Of a stretch of 64,000 nucleotides of DNA, positions 12,801 through 23,073 are shown piece by piece (position 1 is the stretch's first letter; each line of letters opens with the position of its first letter). Both the position numbers and the translations under genes were made by a program. Source of the stretch: Galerina marginata (Eukaryota > Basidiomycota > Agaricomycetes > Agaricales > Galerinaceae); contig JAECYW010000013.1 in NCBI GenBank assembly GCA_023014335.1, positions 1-64,000 of the forward strand, given 5' to 3'. The notes beneath the pieces are model-generated. The model saw nothing but the letters and a program-made list of their open reading frames with translations, was not told the origin of the DNA and made no database searches.

Positions 12801-13108
12801 AGTTTGAATTCAATTTTATTTATTACACGAAGTTGCGAGAAACGAGAGCAAGAACAAGGCAATAGCACAATCGGTAGCAGCAAAGACCAGAAAAAAAACC
12901 TCGAAAGTCCAGACATTCCCAGAACTGAGAGAGCACAAGTGAATGTGGTAAACAACGCGACGGCGATAAAGTGAACACGAGTCGGCAGCCCTTTAAAAGT
13001 CGTATTAGCAGCGGTATAAATCATAAGGTGCTCAAACGAACCTTGACTTCGAGACACGATCATACTCTGCGATTAATACAGATTAGTAGGGATGAACCGT
13101 TAAGAGTG
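9858..13108. other. Long stretch without a supportable gene
   Basis: Open frames here are short and unsplicable, and many overlap on both strands. One local feature is a diverged direct repeat: GATGCGTCCTT followed by a similar 35-bp stretch occurs near 11451 and again near 11547, about 96 bp apart. The hydrophobic minus-strand frame at 12758-13063 looks like chance AT-rich sequence rather than a membrane protein. Confidence 0.3.
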
Positions 13109-13730
13109 TTACTTGCCATTCAGTTTCCTTGATGATAACTTTTGCGCGAATGGAGATCGGCGAGAGAGATGCCCAGGTGATGACTGCGGTTGAGCGGCGT
13201 GCCTTGAAGCCGTGACCAGATGATTCTCTTCGTCATCCGAATAGACGATGTTCCTTGAAGTTGATAGCCCAGGCTTTGATCGACTAGTAGGACCACGACG
13301 CTGCGAATGAGCGGGCGATTCAGGGTTTCGCATAGTCTGAGAAGAATATCGAGGTTTGATGTGGCGAATGGTAGCGAGAAGATTGGCGGTGAGCGGGGGA
13401 TCGGGATTGACCACGAGACGGTGTTCGGCGCGCAGACGATGGGACCTCATGACTCGATCGAAGCGGGGATTGACTACGAGAAGATTGCGGACAGCGCGAA
13501 GGAGACAATGGAGCGTTGGGCGGAGATCGACGCAGAGATCGACCATGTGGCGGGCTGCAAGAGGACCATCGATCACGAGGGGTGGAGGAGGAATAAGGGG
13601 ATGCCTGGTTATTACCTGACGTATGGGAAGAGCGATGTGGTGATTGACGACGCGCTGATTGACGTGGGCCTGGAGATCGAGCGGGTGGGTCTGCTCAAGG
13701 AGCTGGATGTGGGTCTCCAGCAGGGGCGGC
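13109..13730 (-). other. Arg/Ser-rich open sequence downstream of the DUF6698 gene
   Basis: Directly after the DUF6698 stop codon the same minus-strand phase continues, after two TGA codons, as an Arg/Ser-rich stretch (SRSQSPLRSSHE, RRTPSRGQSRSPAHR). Another phase is open for 256 codons and ends SRKLNGK. This could be a decayed RS-type tail, an untranslated region of skewed composition, or a separate gene whose splicing I cannot resolve. The antisense plus-strand frame (13307-13813) is also open, which argues that composition keeps frames open by chance. Confidence 0.25.
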
Positions 13731-15277
13731 TCAGTCAGCGATTGACGGAACGGACGTCTGTGCTTTGGCCTTGCGTGCTTCTTGGGCCCGGCGCTGGTCC
13801 CGCTGCTTCTTGATGATGGCAAATGTCGACGGTCCAAGTTCATTGTCAGAGTCGTCGACAGACTTAGGTTCCGAACCAAAAACCTGACTGAACCAACGTA
13901 AGTGTACTATAAGGACTTGGTAATCGACTCACGCATTCCACCATTCGATTGTCTCCTTGACCCAATCAGATTCTTCGTCATCACCATCGTCAAATGAAAC
14001 CATGATGAACTTGTAAAACTCCTCGCGCTTGAACAGTTTGTCCTCGATATTCCAATCCTCGATATCCGATATGCTGTGTCGGAGCTATATATGAATTAAT
14101 GTCAGTAATGCTTATAACGAAGGGTTATTCATACCATTAAGCACGCATAGGCAATGGATCCGGGTGTAACAGACGACATTTTGTTCATCTTGGCTTGTGA
14201 GCTCCTCGTTTTTGTCCGGCCGGGTCCTTCTTTCAGCGCAGAGCTCGGGCACGTAAAAATATGCTTCCAGACCTAAACCAAAACTGTGAGTAATGAATAA
14301 TGGATGATTAAGACACACCATAACGAGGACTGGATTACGAAACATGTTCTCCTCCATTTGCTCACAATCATACCCATCCTTCGGCCACAGAAATGACGGC
14401 ATATCTCGCGACCTAACCTTCACGTTCCCGTTTTCAAGCTTTTTTAGGTATCTAAATTGAGCATCAGCATTGACTTTGAACATAAATCATAATGACATTA
14501 CTCGGTTGGATTCTCATTGAGGTTATCAAGGTATTTGATAGGGCAGAGAAGGCGGCCGAGAATTGGATGCTTGAATCCGTGAGATTCGGATTTCTTCACG
14601 CGCGCTGATATTGCTGGAACGAGTTTGGTACCCAAGTCGGCTCTTCAATGTAGACAAGGATAGCCTTGGAGAGGCTCGATATATCTTCTGAGCGAGCACC
14701 TGCAGAAGCGGCGATCATCTATTTTATAGCATTATACGCAAAAATTGACAAAAGACCGTCGTAAAATGCTCACCGCCTTTGCCAGATCGTCTTTTCGGTC
14801 AACATTTTCGGGGTCCTCAAAGTAGGAGAGATCTTGCTCAAAGCATGTCACGCCGTGCACCATGTCCTTGTAAATTGCAAGATCGGCTTCGTACTTAGCC
14901 TGAAACCTAATGAAATGGGTATAACATTGCCATTAGAGTGATTTCTGATCAATATATGCGGCACCAACTTCCTGGCTCTGGGAGAGTTCTCCAAATGAGC
15001 GACTCATCCAGGCAAGCCCCCTGTCCAGGACACTGTACCAGTTTATAAACAGGTCCTCACTACGCGTCCACCAGCGTGCAAACTTGGTGTACGGCTTGAG
15101 GACCTGGCTGAAGAAAATTAGACAGTGAGCTCACATCAAATCAACTTGAAGCGGCGGCACTCACGCAGTCTGCTTTTGTTTCCCCAGTCCATCTAGAGCC
15201 GTGTTGAGCGCTTCCTTGCGTTTATCGGTGAGTCCACCAGGACTATCTTCGAAATCAGCTGTGTTAGCGGAGGGCAT
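13731..15277 (-). CDS. DUF6698-like protein with one apparent frameshift
   Basis: ATG 15277-15275 opens MPSANTADFEDSPGG. Seven or eight exons with introns of about 50-60 nt follow, ending SVPSIAD-TGA at 13733-13731. Family landmarks are FKHPILGRLLCPIKYL, MPSFLWPKDGYD, VWKHIFTCPSSALK, SVTPGSIAYACLMLRHSIS, FKREEFYKFIMVSFDD and IEWWNAQVFG, as in DUF6698 proteins of Agaricomycetes, whose function is unknown to me. All exons join in frame except near 14640: ILVYIE and ADLGTKLVPAISARV are in different phases, with no intron possible between them. A single missing G (GAGG read as GAG) would explain it. Either this copy is newly inactivated or the base is a sequencing error. The C-terminus is a basic helix, KKQRDQRRAQEARKAKA. 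Confidence 0.6.
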
Positions 15278-15465
15278 GGTGGTGGTGGAGAAGGAAGAAG
15301 CGACGGCTCAGAGTCAGAGCCAGTGGAGTTCAAATCGAAAACGCGGTCATGTGATTGAGTTCGATTATCTTCAAGCTCTGAACACAACTACCACTCGTCT
15401 GATGTTCCCTGCTTCCTTCAAGGATCAAAATGAGGAATCTTATTCCTATCCTATTTCTTTTAATA

Positions 15466-16396
15466 ATGGTTCCATGTGATTCATGCCAACACTCGTGCAA
15501 GAGCCTCCAAGGACTTGCCGTACATCGAAACAAATGCAAAGCCTCTAAGAAAACCTCGCAGGAAATTATGCAAAATCATGCAATCATGCGGAAAAAGCGA
15601 GAAACAGAAAGGCTCGGCAGAGATAGGCACGCTCACAGGAGGGAATTAACATCGCCCCCTAGCTTGGTACGTGAATTCCGTCGAATCTCAACTTGCAGTT
15701 CAGTTACTTCAACTCTTAGGTAAATGATGCAATGGATATTGATGCTATGCCTGCTGAGCCTGATGTCCCACCTCCTGAGGCGCCTACGCCTCCACGCTTT
15801 GTTCCTCCGCTTACAAGGAGTGGTCGCACACGTAAATTTCCTCGAAAGTTCTCGGATTTTTTACCGGATTCAACGACCCGTCTTCCTCACCTCCCAGAAC
15901 GTGAACTCCCGGCACCAAAACCAGCACCTAAGCATCAGGAATATTTACCCGAACACATTGCTGCATCTCCGGAACCGGAACCAGTTGTTTTCAGAACACG
16001 GCCGAACGAGTTTGGCCATTATCGCGTCTATGCCTAGTATCCTACTAAGGAAATCGATGAGAACGATAACCTTGACGATTTATGCGACTCCCCTGGACTG
16101 GCAAATCATCAACTTTCGCAGAAGAGAATGGGTGGAAGACATCGACGGTAAAAATCCCTCTTCCTGCAGAGCGCGTTAAACATCGGTCAGAAGCAGATGC
16201 GCCCATATTGGAGGTTCCGAATGTCCACCACCGCAGTCTCGTTGAAGTAATCACCACTGCATTCAAGGACGAAACAGCCGCACAGCTTCATCTCACACCG
16301 TTTCGTTTGTTCTGGAAGCCGACTCCAGACAGTACGCCAGAACGTGTCATTACCGAACTGTATCTACCCCAAAACAAATATCAAAGTTGGGAGTAG
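15466..16396 (+). pseudogene. Relic of a Plavaka-type transposon gene
   Basis: The first frame has a C2H2-like start, CDSCQHSCKSLQGLAVHRNKC, quoted in part as SLQGLAVHRNKC, typical of Plavaka-group proteins. After a short intron it continues as a Pro-rich linker with LTRSGRTRKFPRKFSDFL and EFGHYRVYA. There a TAG (16035-16037) interrupts the expected YPTKEIDENDNLDDLCDSP, which is still legible just beyond. A further shifted frame (16200-16390) reads VHHRSLVEVITTAF and FHLTPF-like LHLTPFRLFWKPTPDS, again a Plavaka landmark. The rest of the element, including the catalytic region, is absent. It is a dead N-terminal fragment. Confidence 0.65.
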
Positions 16397-16772
16397 AGAA
16401 ATGAAGAAAAAAAAAAAAAATTGATCTTGGAACAGTGGCAAGGTCTTCACACGGACGCGGCGCAGCCATGTCGCAGGTCAGATATTTACGTATCCCTCTG
16501 TAACGGCAGCAAGCCTAAATCAAAGTGGAAGTGAAGAAAAAGATAACAAAGACGGAGGAAAGCCTGGACCAAGCTTGGACCATCGCGCTTCGGCATGCCC
16601 GACAGATTAATTTACTAAGTGTAACTGTTCACGAGGACTTTGTTTTTGAGCAAGGGTGTGCTCGAACAGGTATATTGACAATGGTACTAACAGAGAGACA
16701 CTATAGTTACATACACAAGCAGGTACTATATATACGCGAGAAATGACATCAAGTGAGCAGTAGACATAGAGA
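16397..16772. other. Spacer with an A-rich tract
   Basis: No gene seen. An uninterrupted A run of about 14 bases lies near 16406, just after the Plavaka relic, and short open frames have no partners. Confidence 0.3.
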
Positions 16773-17817
16773 TCAAAGGGCTTTCACTTGGTCTTGCATA
16801 TATTCCGCAACAAAGCAAAGAGCGGCCTGCTCTTCAGTCACAGCACGAACAATCTTGCTAGTAGCATGTGAGCCTTCAGCGTGGCGTGCTTGTGATCTAT
16901 GTAGGACTTCAGTAACGGTAAAAAACACGTAAGAATAGAGTTACCGGCCAAGATAAACACCTGGGAAGGTGCCACGAATGACTGCATAAAATGCATCTTC
17001 TGGCACAAGCTTCTTTGCGGCTGATATTTCAGTAAGAGAAGGGGCATAGAACATACGGTTCAATGGTCCGGGAGTGAGGGGTGTGTGAGAGGACGAGGCC
17101 TTGCTGGGGGTACTGTAAGCTAAACCGTCAGTGTGACGAACTGTGCTTGACGGTGCTGGACCGCGGTAAGTATGACGTGGGAGCTCAGGTGTCGCAGGAC
17201 AAATGTCGTCCTGAAGAGGACCGATGAGTTTCTTGTCCACTGCCTGCAACCACGCGTTGACAGCATCTGTCAGAGAACTGAACCCTTTGTACCTGGAACC
17301 AGAGAACTTGGACACTTGGGCCGAGGTAGCAGCCCTAATGGATGAGTGAAAGGAGAAAAAAAGAAGGACGAAAGTCTAACCAGGTGAGGAAGACTCCCGT
17401 TTTTCTTCCATAATAGACATTATATGCTTCGACCTTGTTCTTCTGCGAGGATTGGCTTAAGATCGGAGCGCTGCGGAGGAATTCCTCCTCAACATTGCCG
17501 TGGCTATCATCATAAATCGAGGAGACTGAAGAGATCGAGGAGAGCTGAGAAAAAGAAGGTATAGGATCGTCGTCTATTCAACAGATTAGACTGGCAGAGA
17601 TGGAAAATAATGCTAACTTACCACTAAAGAAGTTGTCGTCGTTCATTATTTCCCCTTTAGAGAAATAAACCTTCAATTTCCCTGTGAGTTGAGTAGTTAG
17701 TGCTCTTCTGCATTAAACAGGTGGGTACTGACCTTTGTTGGTGGGCGCGTTAAAACCAGGGCCTTCGAGAAATAGAGGATCAATAGCATCGGTGGGTTCT
17801 GTTGAAGATATCAACAT
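16773..17817 (-). CDS. Protein with two viroplasmin/RNase H1-N modules
   Basis: Five exons join in frame: 17817-17733, 17681-17622, 17573-17381, 17334-16945 and 16896-16773, giving 283 residues ending DQVKAL. Introns are 46-51 nt. Module one (about residues 95-135) reads VEAYNVYYGRKTGVFLTW and then VSKFSGSRYKGFSSL. Module two near the C-terminus reads AFYAVIRGTFPGVYLG, then RSQARHAEGSHATSKIVRAV, and ends in a helix TEEQAALCFVAEYMQ. This is the fold found at the N-terminus of eukaryotic RNase H1 (binding RNA/DNA hybrids) and in plant-pararetrovirus viroplasmins. No RNase H catalytic domain follows. The linker between modules is Ser/Pro/Thr-rich. An upstream in-frame ATG (17949) is possible. 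Function is unknown; nucleic-acid binding is an inference from the fold. Confidence 0.7.
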
Positions 17818-18618
17818 CCTGCTGCCATAAATTTGATTGCTGAATACCTTTCGTGTGCATGGGTATGCTATGCGGAGGGTGTGTCTGTGAAGAATAGAGG
17901 ATGAACGATGTGGAACAACTTGAAGGTTGAGTCGCGTTGCAAAGGGCAAGATGGATCACGCCCACGGACCACTTATAGTCTGTTCGGGTTCGGATGCGAA
18001 AATACGGGCGTATTTTCATTTTGATCGTATTCGTATTATTCCCACAACCCCAAATTCAGAATTTCGCATCAAATGATCAATCCTGCATCAATTCCATTAG
18101 GGTTGGGTTAAAAACCGTTTGTTTTTTGACCGCGGCCGCGGCCGCGACCTTTTTTACCGGCTTTTTGCCAGTTTTTACTGGTAACTGGTAATGTATTAAA
18201 ACATGTCAGGTAGTCAGCAACATGACAATGAGCTGGGGCCCAAAATGATAGATAGATAAGCCTATTGTCTAGTATAAGCATAGTGCATCGCGCCTTCGAC
18301 AAATGATGCATCACTCATGCATCACATACTTTACGACTGTCCCGCTCTTGTTTATTTGGGCTTTTGATGTGCCCTGGATGCACTTTGTGGCTCGACGTGA
18401 ACAACTCCGAGAGACCGAACCAGGATCACTGAACCGAGTTAGACCCAAGTGGTTCATTTTTCTCGGAATAGTGATGCACTTCTCTAGGATTACATTGGGT
18501 TTCAGCGCGCTTCTGACCTGGGAAATGGTGAACGGATTTCTGATTCCGACCAGTCAGCGTGGTGCAGGCCCGGGGGACATGGATCGATTTCGTTCTCCAA
18601 CTATACATATATCTCTTT
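17818..18618. other. Spacer with a NotI-like GC island
   Basis: No gene supported. At 18130-18148 there is a short alternating run of GCGGCC units within AT-rich sequence, followed by several T-runs and repeats of ACTGGTAA. A plus-strand frame at 18303-18629 has plausible composition but no recognised motif and no splice partners. Confidence 0.25.
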
Positions 18619-18745
18619 TCAGACACTGAACCTGAAAAAACACAACCTTGTTTACTTCACCAAGGCACCCGGCGTCAAGTCAAACGATGGGCTGATTTAT
18701 GTCCTGGTCAAGCCAAATTTTCAGGATTTAGCGCGAATTCCCCGG
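18619..18745 (+). pseudogene. Scrap of a second Tnp2/CACTA protein
   Basis: The frame reads LKKHNLVYFTKAPGVKSNDG, closely similar to the EKHSLIYFTNAPGVKARNG segment of the Tnp2 gene at 4.86-8.4 kb. After it a +1 shift is needed to recover PGQAKF, the counterpart of PGQIRQIF. No other part of the gene is recognisable nearby. It is a short relic of a different, diverged copy on the opposite strand. Confidence 0.5.
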
Positions 18746-19339
18746 ATTTCACTGAATTCATACGAGTAACTAGTAACCTGCGTTCAAACACTCTAGGACC
18801 GCTCCGGGACCTGTAGAGCTCGAGGTGGTGTAGGTTTGCATCGAGGCAAGTCTTCACTGGTCTCTGTGAGGAATTTCGATCATTTGTCGAATTGCAAAGA
18901 TTTCCAGATCCGAGATTAACAACGATCTAAGATCAAAAGTTAAAAAGGGCCAGAATAGGTCAGGTACCTCCAGTCTCCAGACACCAAACGTCCACTTTTT
19001 TGGCCTGTTTGATCGTGACACGGAGACGTGGACTCGAATTTGGTAAACTTCTGTCAGATTTGCTTCCGGAAGCTCAGCCTTTGGCATTCTCCCAAAAAAG
19101 AACCATCCAGAAATGCAATGAAGATGGTGAACTGTTATGATATGGCGCTAATGCATATCCCTGGAAATGCACAATATGTCAACCGATATCTGGTGAGATT
19201 CACATGAGCAGTGATATGGAACGATCCTCGACTCGGAAGGCTAATAAGTCCAGTCATTTCTTTGCCGAAATTTATTTTCCGTTCCCATTCACCATATCAG
19301 TCACAAGCTACCTACTTTTACGAAGTACGCCCGTTACAG
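18746..19339. other. Spacer upstream of the DUF6699 gene
   Basis: No gene supported. It presumably includes the promoter of the DUF6699 gene. No clear TATA or CT-rich block stands out. Confidence 0.25.
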
Positions 19340-20143
19340 ATGCCCAGGCAGAATATCAAGCATGTGCACTTCGCACATAGTAACGTCTTTCACTGCTCTC
19401 CCGCCGACCTCCAGCCCATTTCAATCTTTCCCTTGACAGTTTCACCGTTCGTGGGGGCGACCGCTTCTCATGACGACATTCATGGTTTTCCCCGTGCCTC
19501 ACCATTGACCTACCTTGAGTCGTCATCATCATATCCCAAGTTTTCAACTGCGAGAAACTCCGGCCATGTCCAGCTACACCCTTATCTTGAAACATCTGCT
19601 ATCAAGTGGGATATGATGGATCCCCCGTCAATGATTACGCGGAACCACCACCACATCTCCTGCCAAACGCTCTGTGAACCAGCTACTAGCCCTCCTCTGG
19701 GCTTTATGACCATCCAAACACCATACTCCCCATGGACAATCAAAGTACAGGCGTACCAAGGCTCGTATATCACATTGGAGGACATATTTCGTGCCATCTA
19801 TCGCTCCCTCCGCATGAACATCACGGTATCGGAGTACTACTTGTTCTACTCGCAATCCATTCACTCGTATGCCACATGCGCATATAAGCAGCGCTACAGG
19901 AGGCACTCCAGCTCCAGAGTGTACGAGGAAGAGAAACGCAATGGGATGAAACGTGTCGATTTCCTCTTGGGACACTCCAGCTTTCTCGGTATTTCGAACA
20001 CTTGCTGCCAGCTCGACAAATGGCAGCTTAACGTCCACAAATGGCCCTTAGGTACCACCGAAGTTTTCCGTCTAGGTGGGATTTTACGTCGGAGCAATTA
20101 CCCGACGTCTGAGAAGCACTTGCATCCCTTGATTTCATCGTAG
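19340..20143 (+). CDS. DUF6699 domain protein
   Basis: A single exon gives 267 residues from ATG 19340 (MPRQNIKHVHFAH). The C-terminal half matches DUF6699 of Agaricomycetes: LHPYLETSAIKWDMMDPPS, CEPATSPPLGFMTIQ, SPWTIKVQA, YITLEDIFRAIYRSLR, YEEEKRNGMKRVDFLLG and FLGISN. The N-terminal half is Ser/Pro-rich and unstructured. The frame is open upstream to 19211, but the extra residues do not look like the family, so I chose the internal ATG. Family function is not known to me. It appears intact although it lies among transposon relics, and its stop codon is followed at once by a 59-bp tandem duplication. Confidence 0.75.
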   Translation: MPRQNIKHVHFAHSNVFHCSPADLQPISIFPLTVSPFVGATASHDDIHGFPRASPLTYLESSSSYPKFSTARNSGHVQLHPYLETSAIKWDMMDPPSMITRNHHHISCQTLCEPATSPPLGFMTIQTPYSPWTIKVQAYQGSYITLEDIFRAIYRSLRMNITVSEYYLFYSQSIHSYATCAYKQRYRRHSSSRVYEEEKRNGMKRVDFLLGHSSFLGISNTCCQLDKWQLNVHKWPLGTTEVFRLGGILRRSNYPTSEKHLHPLISS

Positions 20144-20148
20144 GGGAA

Positions 20149-20266
20149 CAGTAGTCGACCATTTACTTAGTCTACCTTCATTCACCTTTCTTCACAATAG
20201 CTAGCCCCAGTAGTCGACCACTTACTTAGTCTACCTTCATTCACCTTTCCTCACAATAGCTAGCCC
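20149..20266. repeat. 59-bp tandem duplication
   Basis: Two adjacent copies of a 59-bp unit (20149-20207 and 20208-20266) beginning CAGTAGTCGACCA differ at only about two positions. They lie 6 bp after the DUF6699 stop codon, in its presumed 3' untranslated region. The similarity implies a recent slippage or unequal-exchange event. Confidence 0.85.
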
Positions 20267-20569
20267 CACTACCGGTATCCTGCTGTATTTAGGGTCACAC
20301 GATCTCAAACAAGCGCCCGTAGGCAAAATAGTTCTTTTTCATTTTGATATCCCGTCAAACCATCGCACGAAGAGAAAATCCACGCGTTCGGGTTTTGCTG
20401 CTTGACCATAGAACACGTTCGCGATCTTCAAGTATTAGACAGCTTGAATACTTGAATACCCTAACTAAAAATGACCAAGATGAACTGTGGGCTCACAAAA
20501 TTAACTCGAACTTGAAGATAGGTCAGACTTGAGGGAGTCTATATCACAACCTGCGAAGGTATGACCGTT

Positions 20570-21053
20570 GAAAGAAGTATAAGCCGTTCAACGGGGGAAA
20601 ATAAAGGCGCTTACCCAGTATATGCAGCAAGCCGTTTACAGTGAATACCTTGGCTGGGACATTGACATCTCCGGAAGGAACGAGGATATCAACAGCTGCT
20701 TCCGTAAACTGCCTTTTCGGCTGCTCAGTCGTGAGCGTACTTGAACATCGTACACTCTCCTCCTTCGGCTCGTGCCGCAATTGAAGAAGGTTATTGGATC
20801 CAGATGTAGAAGTTTCTCAACACATTTCTTGCGGCGGTAGGTTGTATTTGTGTTCATCTATGATCGTTCTAAGGTCAGTACTTCCAAGCTTCAAGATGGT
20901 GCCAATGGTGCCCGTGCAGATGTCATTAAACGCATCAAAGAAGAAATCAGCAACTGGATCAACTTGGACTATAAGCCACCCATACCTCTCAATCCTAAGT
21001 GTCGGAAGGGCGAGGCCTGACTCATGATTGGTGTGGAGAACTGCTAAGCCCAA
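20570..21053 (-). pseudogene. Broken coding fragment, family not recognised
   Basis: Minus-strand frames with protein-like composition follow one another: TLRIERYGWLIVQVDPVADF, TIGTILKLGST, TIIDEHKYNLPPQEM, then in another phase VEKLLHLDPITFFNCGTSRR, and in a third AAVDILVPSGDVNVPAK with VFTVNGLLHIL. They cannot be joined by introns of normal size (one gap would be 20 nt). I take this as a decayed gene, possibly transposon-borne. No domain is recognised. Confidence 0.35.
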
Positions 21054-23073
21054 TCCAGTTCAATTGGCAAGATCTCGAGTAAGCATGCTTTGCTATGCTA
21101 TTTCGTCGCTGACTTTACCTATTAGGGTTCGCGCTAACATACGGAACCAGAAAGGTATATCAACATCAACAACATTCTTCGCTGCCTATCCATGTTGAGG
21201 AGGGTGGTGACATTGGTCTTGGTCGCATTCTTCTGACCACTTATCTTCTTTTTTTGCGAGCTGGGCCGTCAACGGACTCATCCAAGTCTTCTGGCCCATC
21301 TGCCGAGGAGGGCGAGATGAAAGTGGAGTATACCTGAAGTCAAATGCTCAGTATCAGTAAGCGTATATATAAATGACTAGACTGACCCGCACGAGTAGGC
21401 GACTTCTTAAGAAATTGCGCTCAACCAGCTTGGGATCATATCGGCCCTTGGATATGGGAGGGTGTGCTTATGAGGGTATGCGCTATGCTGCTCGGAACGG
21501 CTACCCGCCCGGCACGGACCAGGTCCTCCCCTTCAGCCTGACGAGGATGAAAAGGGAAGATGAGACAATACGGGAAAACCACGGAGGGTATCGTCTCACA
21601 AGGTGCGTTACAAAACAACTCGATAAGATTTATTTTGTGTCCTGTCTTCAGCTGTCTTCTTCCCAGACTCATGCCGCTGCCTCACGGCACCATCCCATTC
21701 GACACGTCGTAAGTGCCTCTTCATGCCTTTAAATTTTTGTTGGTCCGGGGTTGATATGTGCCGGTCGCAGATTAACTCTTCGCTGGGGTTGTACGTCGTG
21801 ATCCATGCGTACACACCCTCCTTTATATTTTTGCGGCTTGCTCGACGTGCTATCCGAGCATCGCCAGACCCAAGGTTCTGGAGCCCACCGACTCAGTAAG
21901 TAAACATGCTCTTCAAACCAAACTCTCCCAGATAATATCAAATCTCAACTTCCCTAACCCTAGCCTTGATTCCCTCTGGGCCCGCTGCTTGCGTTCCGTG
22001 TCGCAATACAGCCAACGCCGGTCGACGTCACGTCGCCACCCCTTTCGCGGCATCCTATTCAATTCTGAAGTCGGCTTCAATTTTGGTTTTGGTTTCAGTT
22101 TAGTGGATGAGTGGATGTACCCTATGTAAGTCCATATCTTGGCTGACGAAGACCACTTTCTCATTATGGGCCAAGGCTAGGCTTCATTCACACCTGGCCA
22201 TGGAGTCGAAACTTCTGCTTGCACTTTCTTTGACCGCCATAGACACCGCCCGGAATAACGACTGGAAGCCATTAAGGACGAATTACAAACATGCTCTGGA
22301 ATTTACAGCCTATGTCGCGTAGTGGCAGTTCACGCGACGAAAGTGAAGTGATATACTCGAGATCAATTGGAAAGATCTGGCGCCGCAAGAGACACAAGTT
22401 TTGAGGAGTTTTGATCCGGCGGGTTCCCAATCTGCCCGGATCATATTCGGTAAAGCGACCGTAGCTACCCGCCCGCCACGGACCAGGTCTATGACCGGTA
22501 GTGTTCATTGGTTTTTTAGACACTGAAAATTTCTATTTTTCTATAGCCTATTTACCTTCTGAAAAGGAGTAGAAATAATTCAACATCCTTCTCGTTTTTA
22601 TTGTGCCAATAAACCTTTGGCCCGATATCAAATATTATTCTTTACATCAGACTAAATTTGATAGCACATTTTCCATCACTGAGAAAGAATTGGATGAGCT
22701 TGAATATGATTAAAGTGTGCACAAGAAGTTGCGAATAAAATTTCTTCACCTGAGACAAGAGACGGTGGAGTTGAAACTTTTCAAACAATTTTGCAAAAAG
22801 GTAGAGCCCAATGTACAGGTAAATTGGCTCATCTCGAAAATTTCAAGTAAATTTGGTCCCATATTTATCTCGAATGAGATATTTCAACCTACATTTTCTT
22901 TCTGAACCCATATGAAATGGTTTATTTGAAGGTTTCGCTGGCAAAATGTATTGCAAAATCAAATTCTAATTTATGGATCTGAACACTCTTTTCAGTTGCC
23001 GATAAAATCGTTATTTTTAAATGGTTGAGAATCACATTTTCCATCACTCAAAAAGGGCTTTTGCGCCCAGTGT
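21054..23073. other. AT-rich stretch next to the large TIR element
   Basis: No gene supported. TACCCGCCCGGCACGGACCA near 21508 recurs almost unchanged near 22468. CACATTTTCCATCACT occurs twice as a direct repeat (22665-22680 and 23033-23048). The stretch 22519-23073 begins ACACTG and ends CAGTGT, which might mark another small element, but no further TIR match is seen. Confidence 0.3.

Noticed and set aside
12758..13063. Hydrophobic 101-codon minus-strand ORF
   Set aside because: The hydrophobic run comes from an AT-rich tract, with no family match and no exon partners.
13307..13813. 168-codon plus-strand ORF with acidic, protein-like composition
   Set aside because: It is antisense to the end of the spliced DUF6698 gene and to the RS-rich stretch, has no splice context or known motif, and is probably kept open by skewed composition.
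18130..18150. GC-rich alternating run as a regulatory or Z-DNA site
   Set aside because: It is only about 18 bp long with no flanking gene start that would give it meaning.
19211..19339. Upstream start for the DUF6699 gene
   Set aside because: The extra 43 residues are open but unlike the family and precede a better start at 19340.
22519..23073. A second small element with ACACTG..CAGTGT ends
   Set aside because: Only six bases match as inverted ends, which is too short to support an element; only the internal direct repeat is reported.
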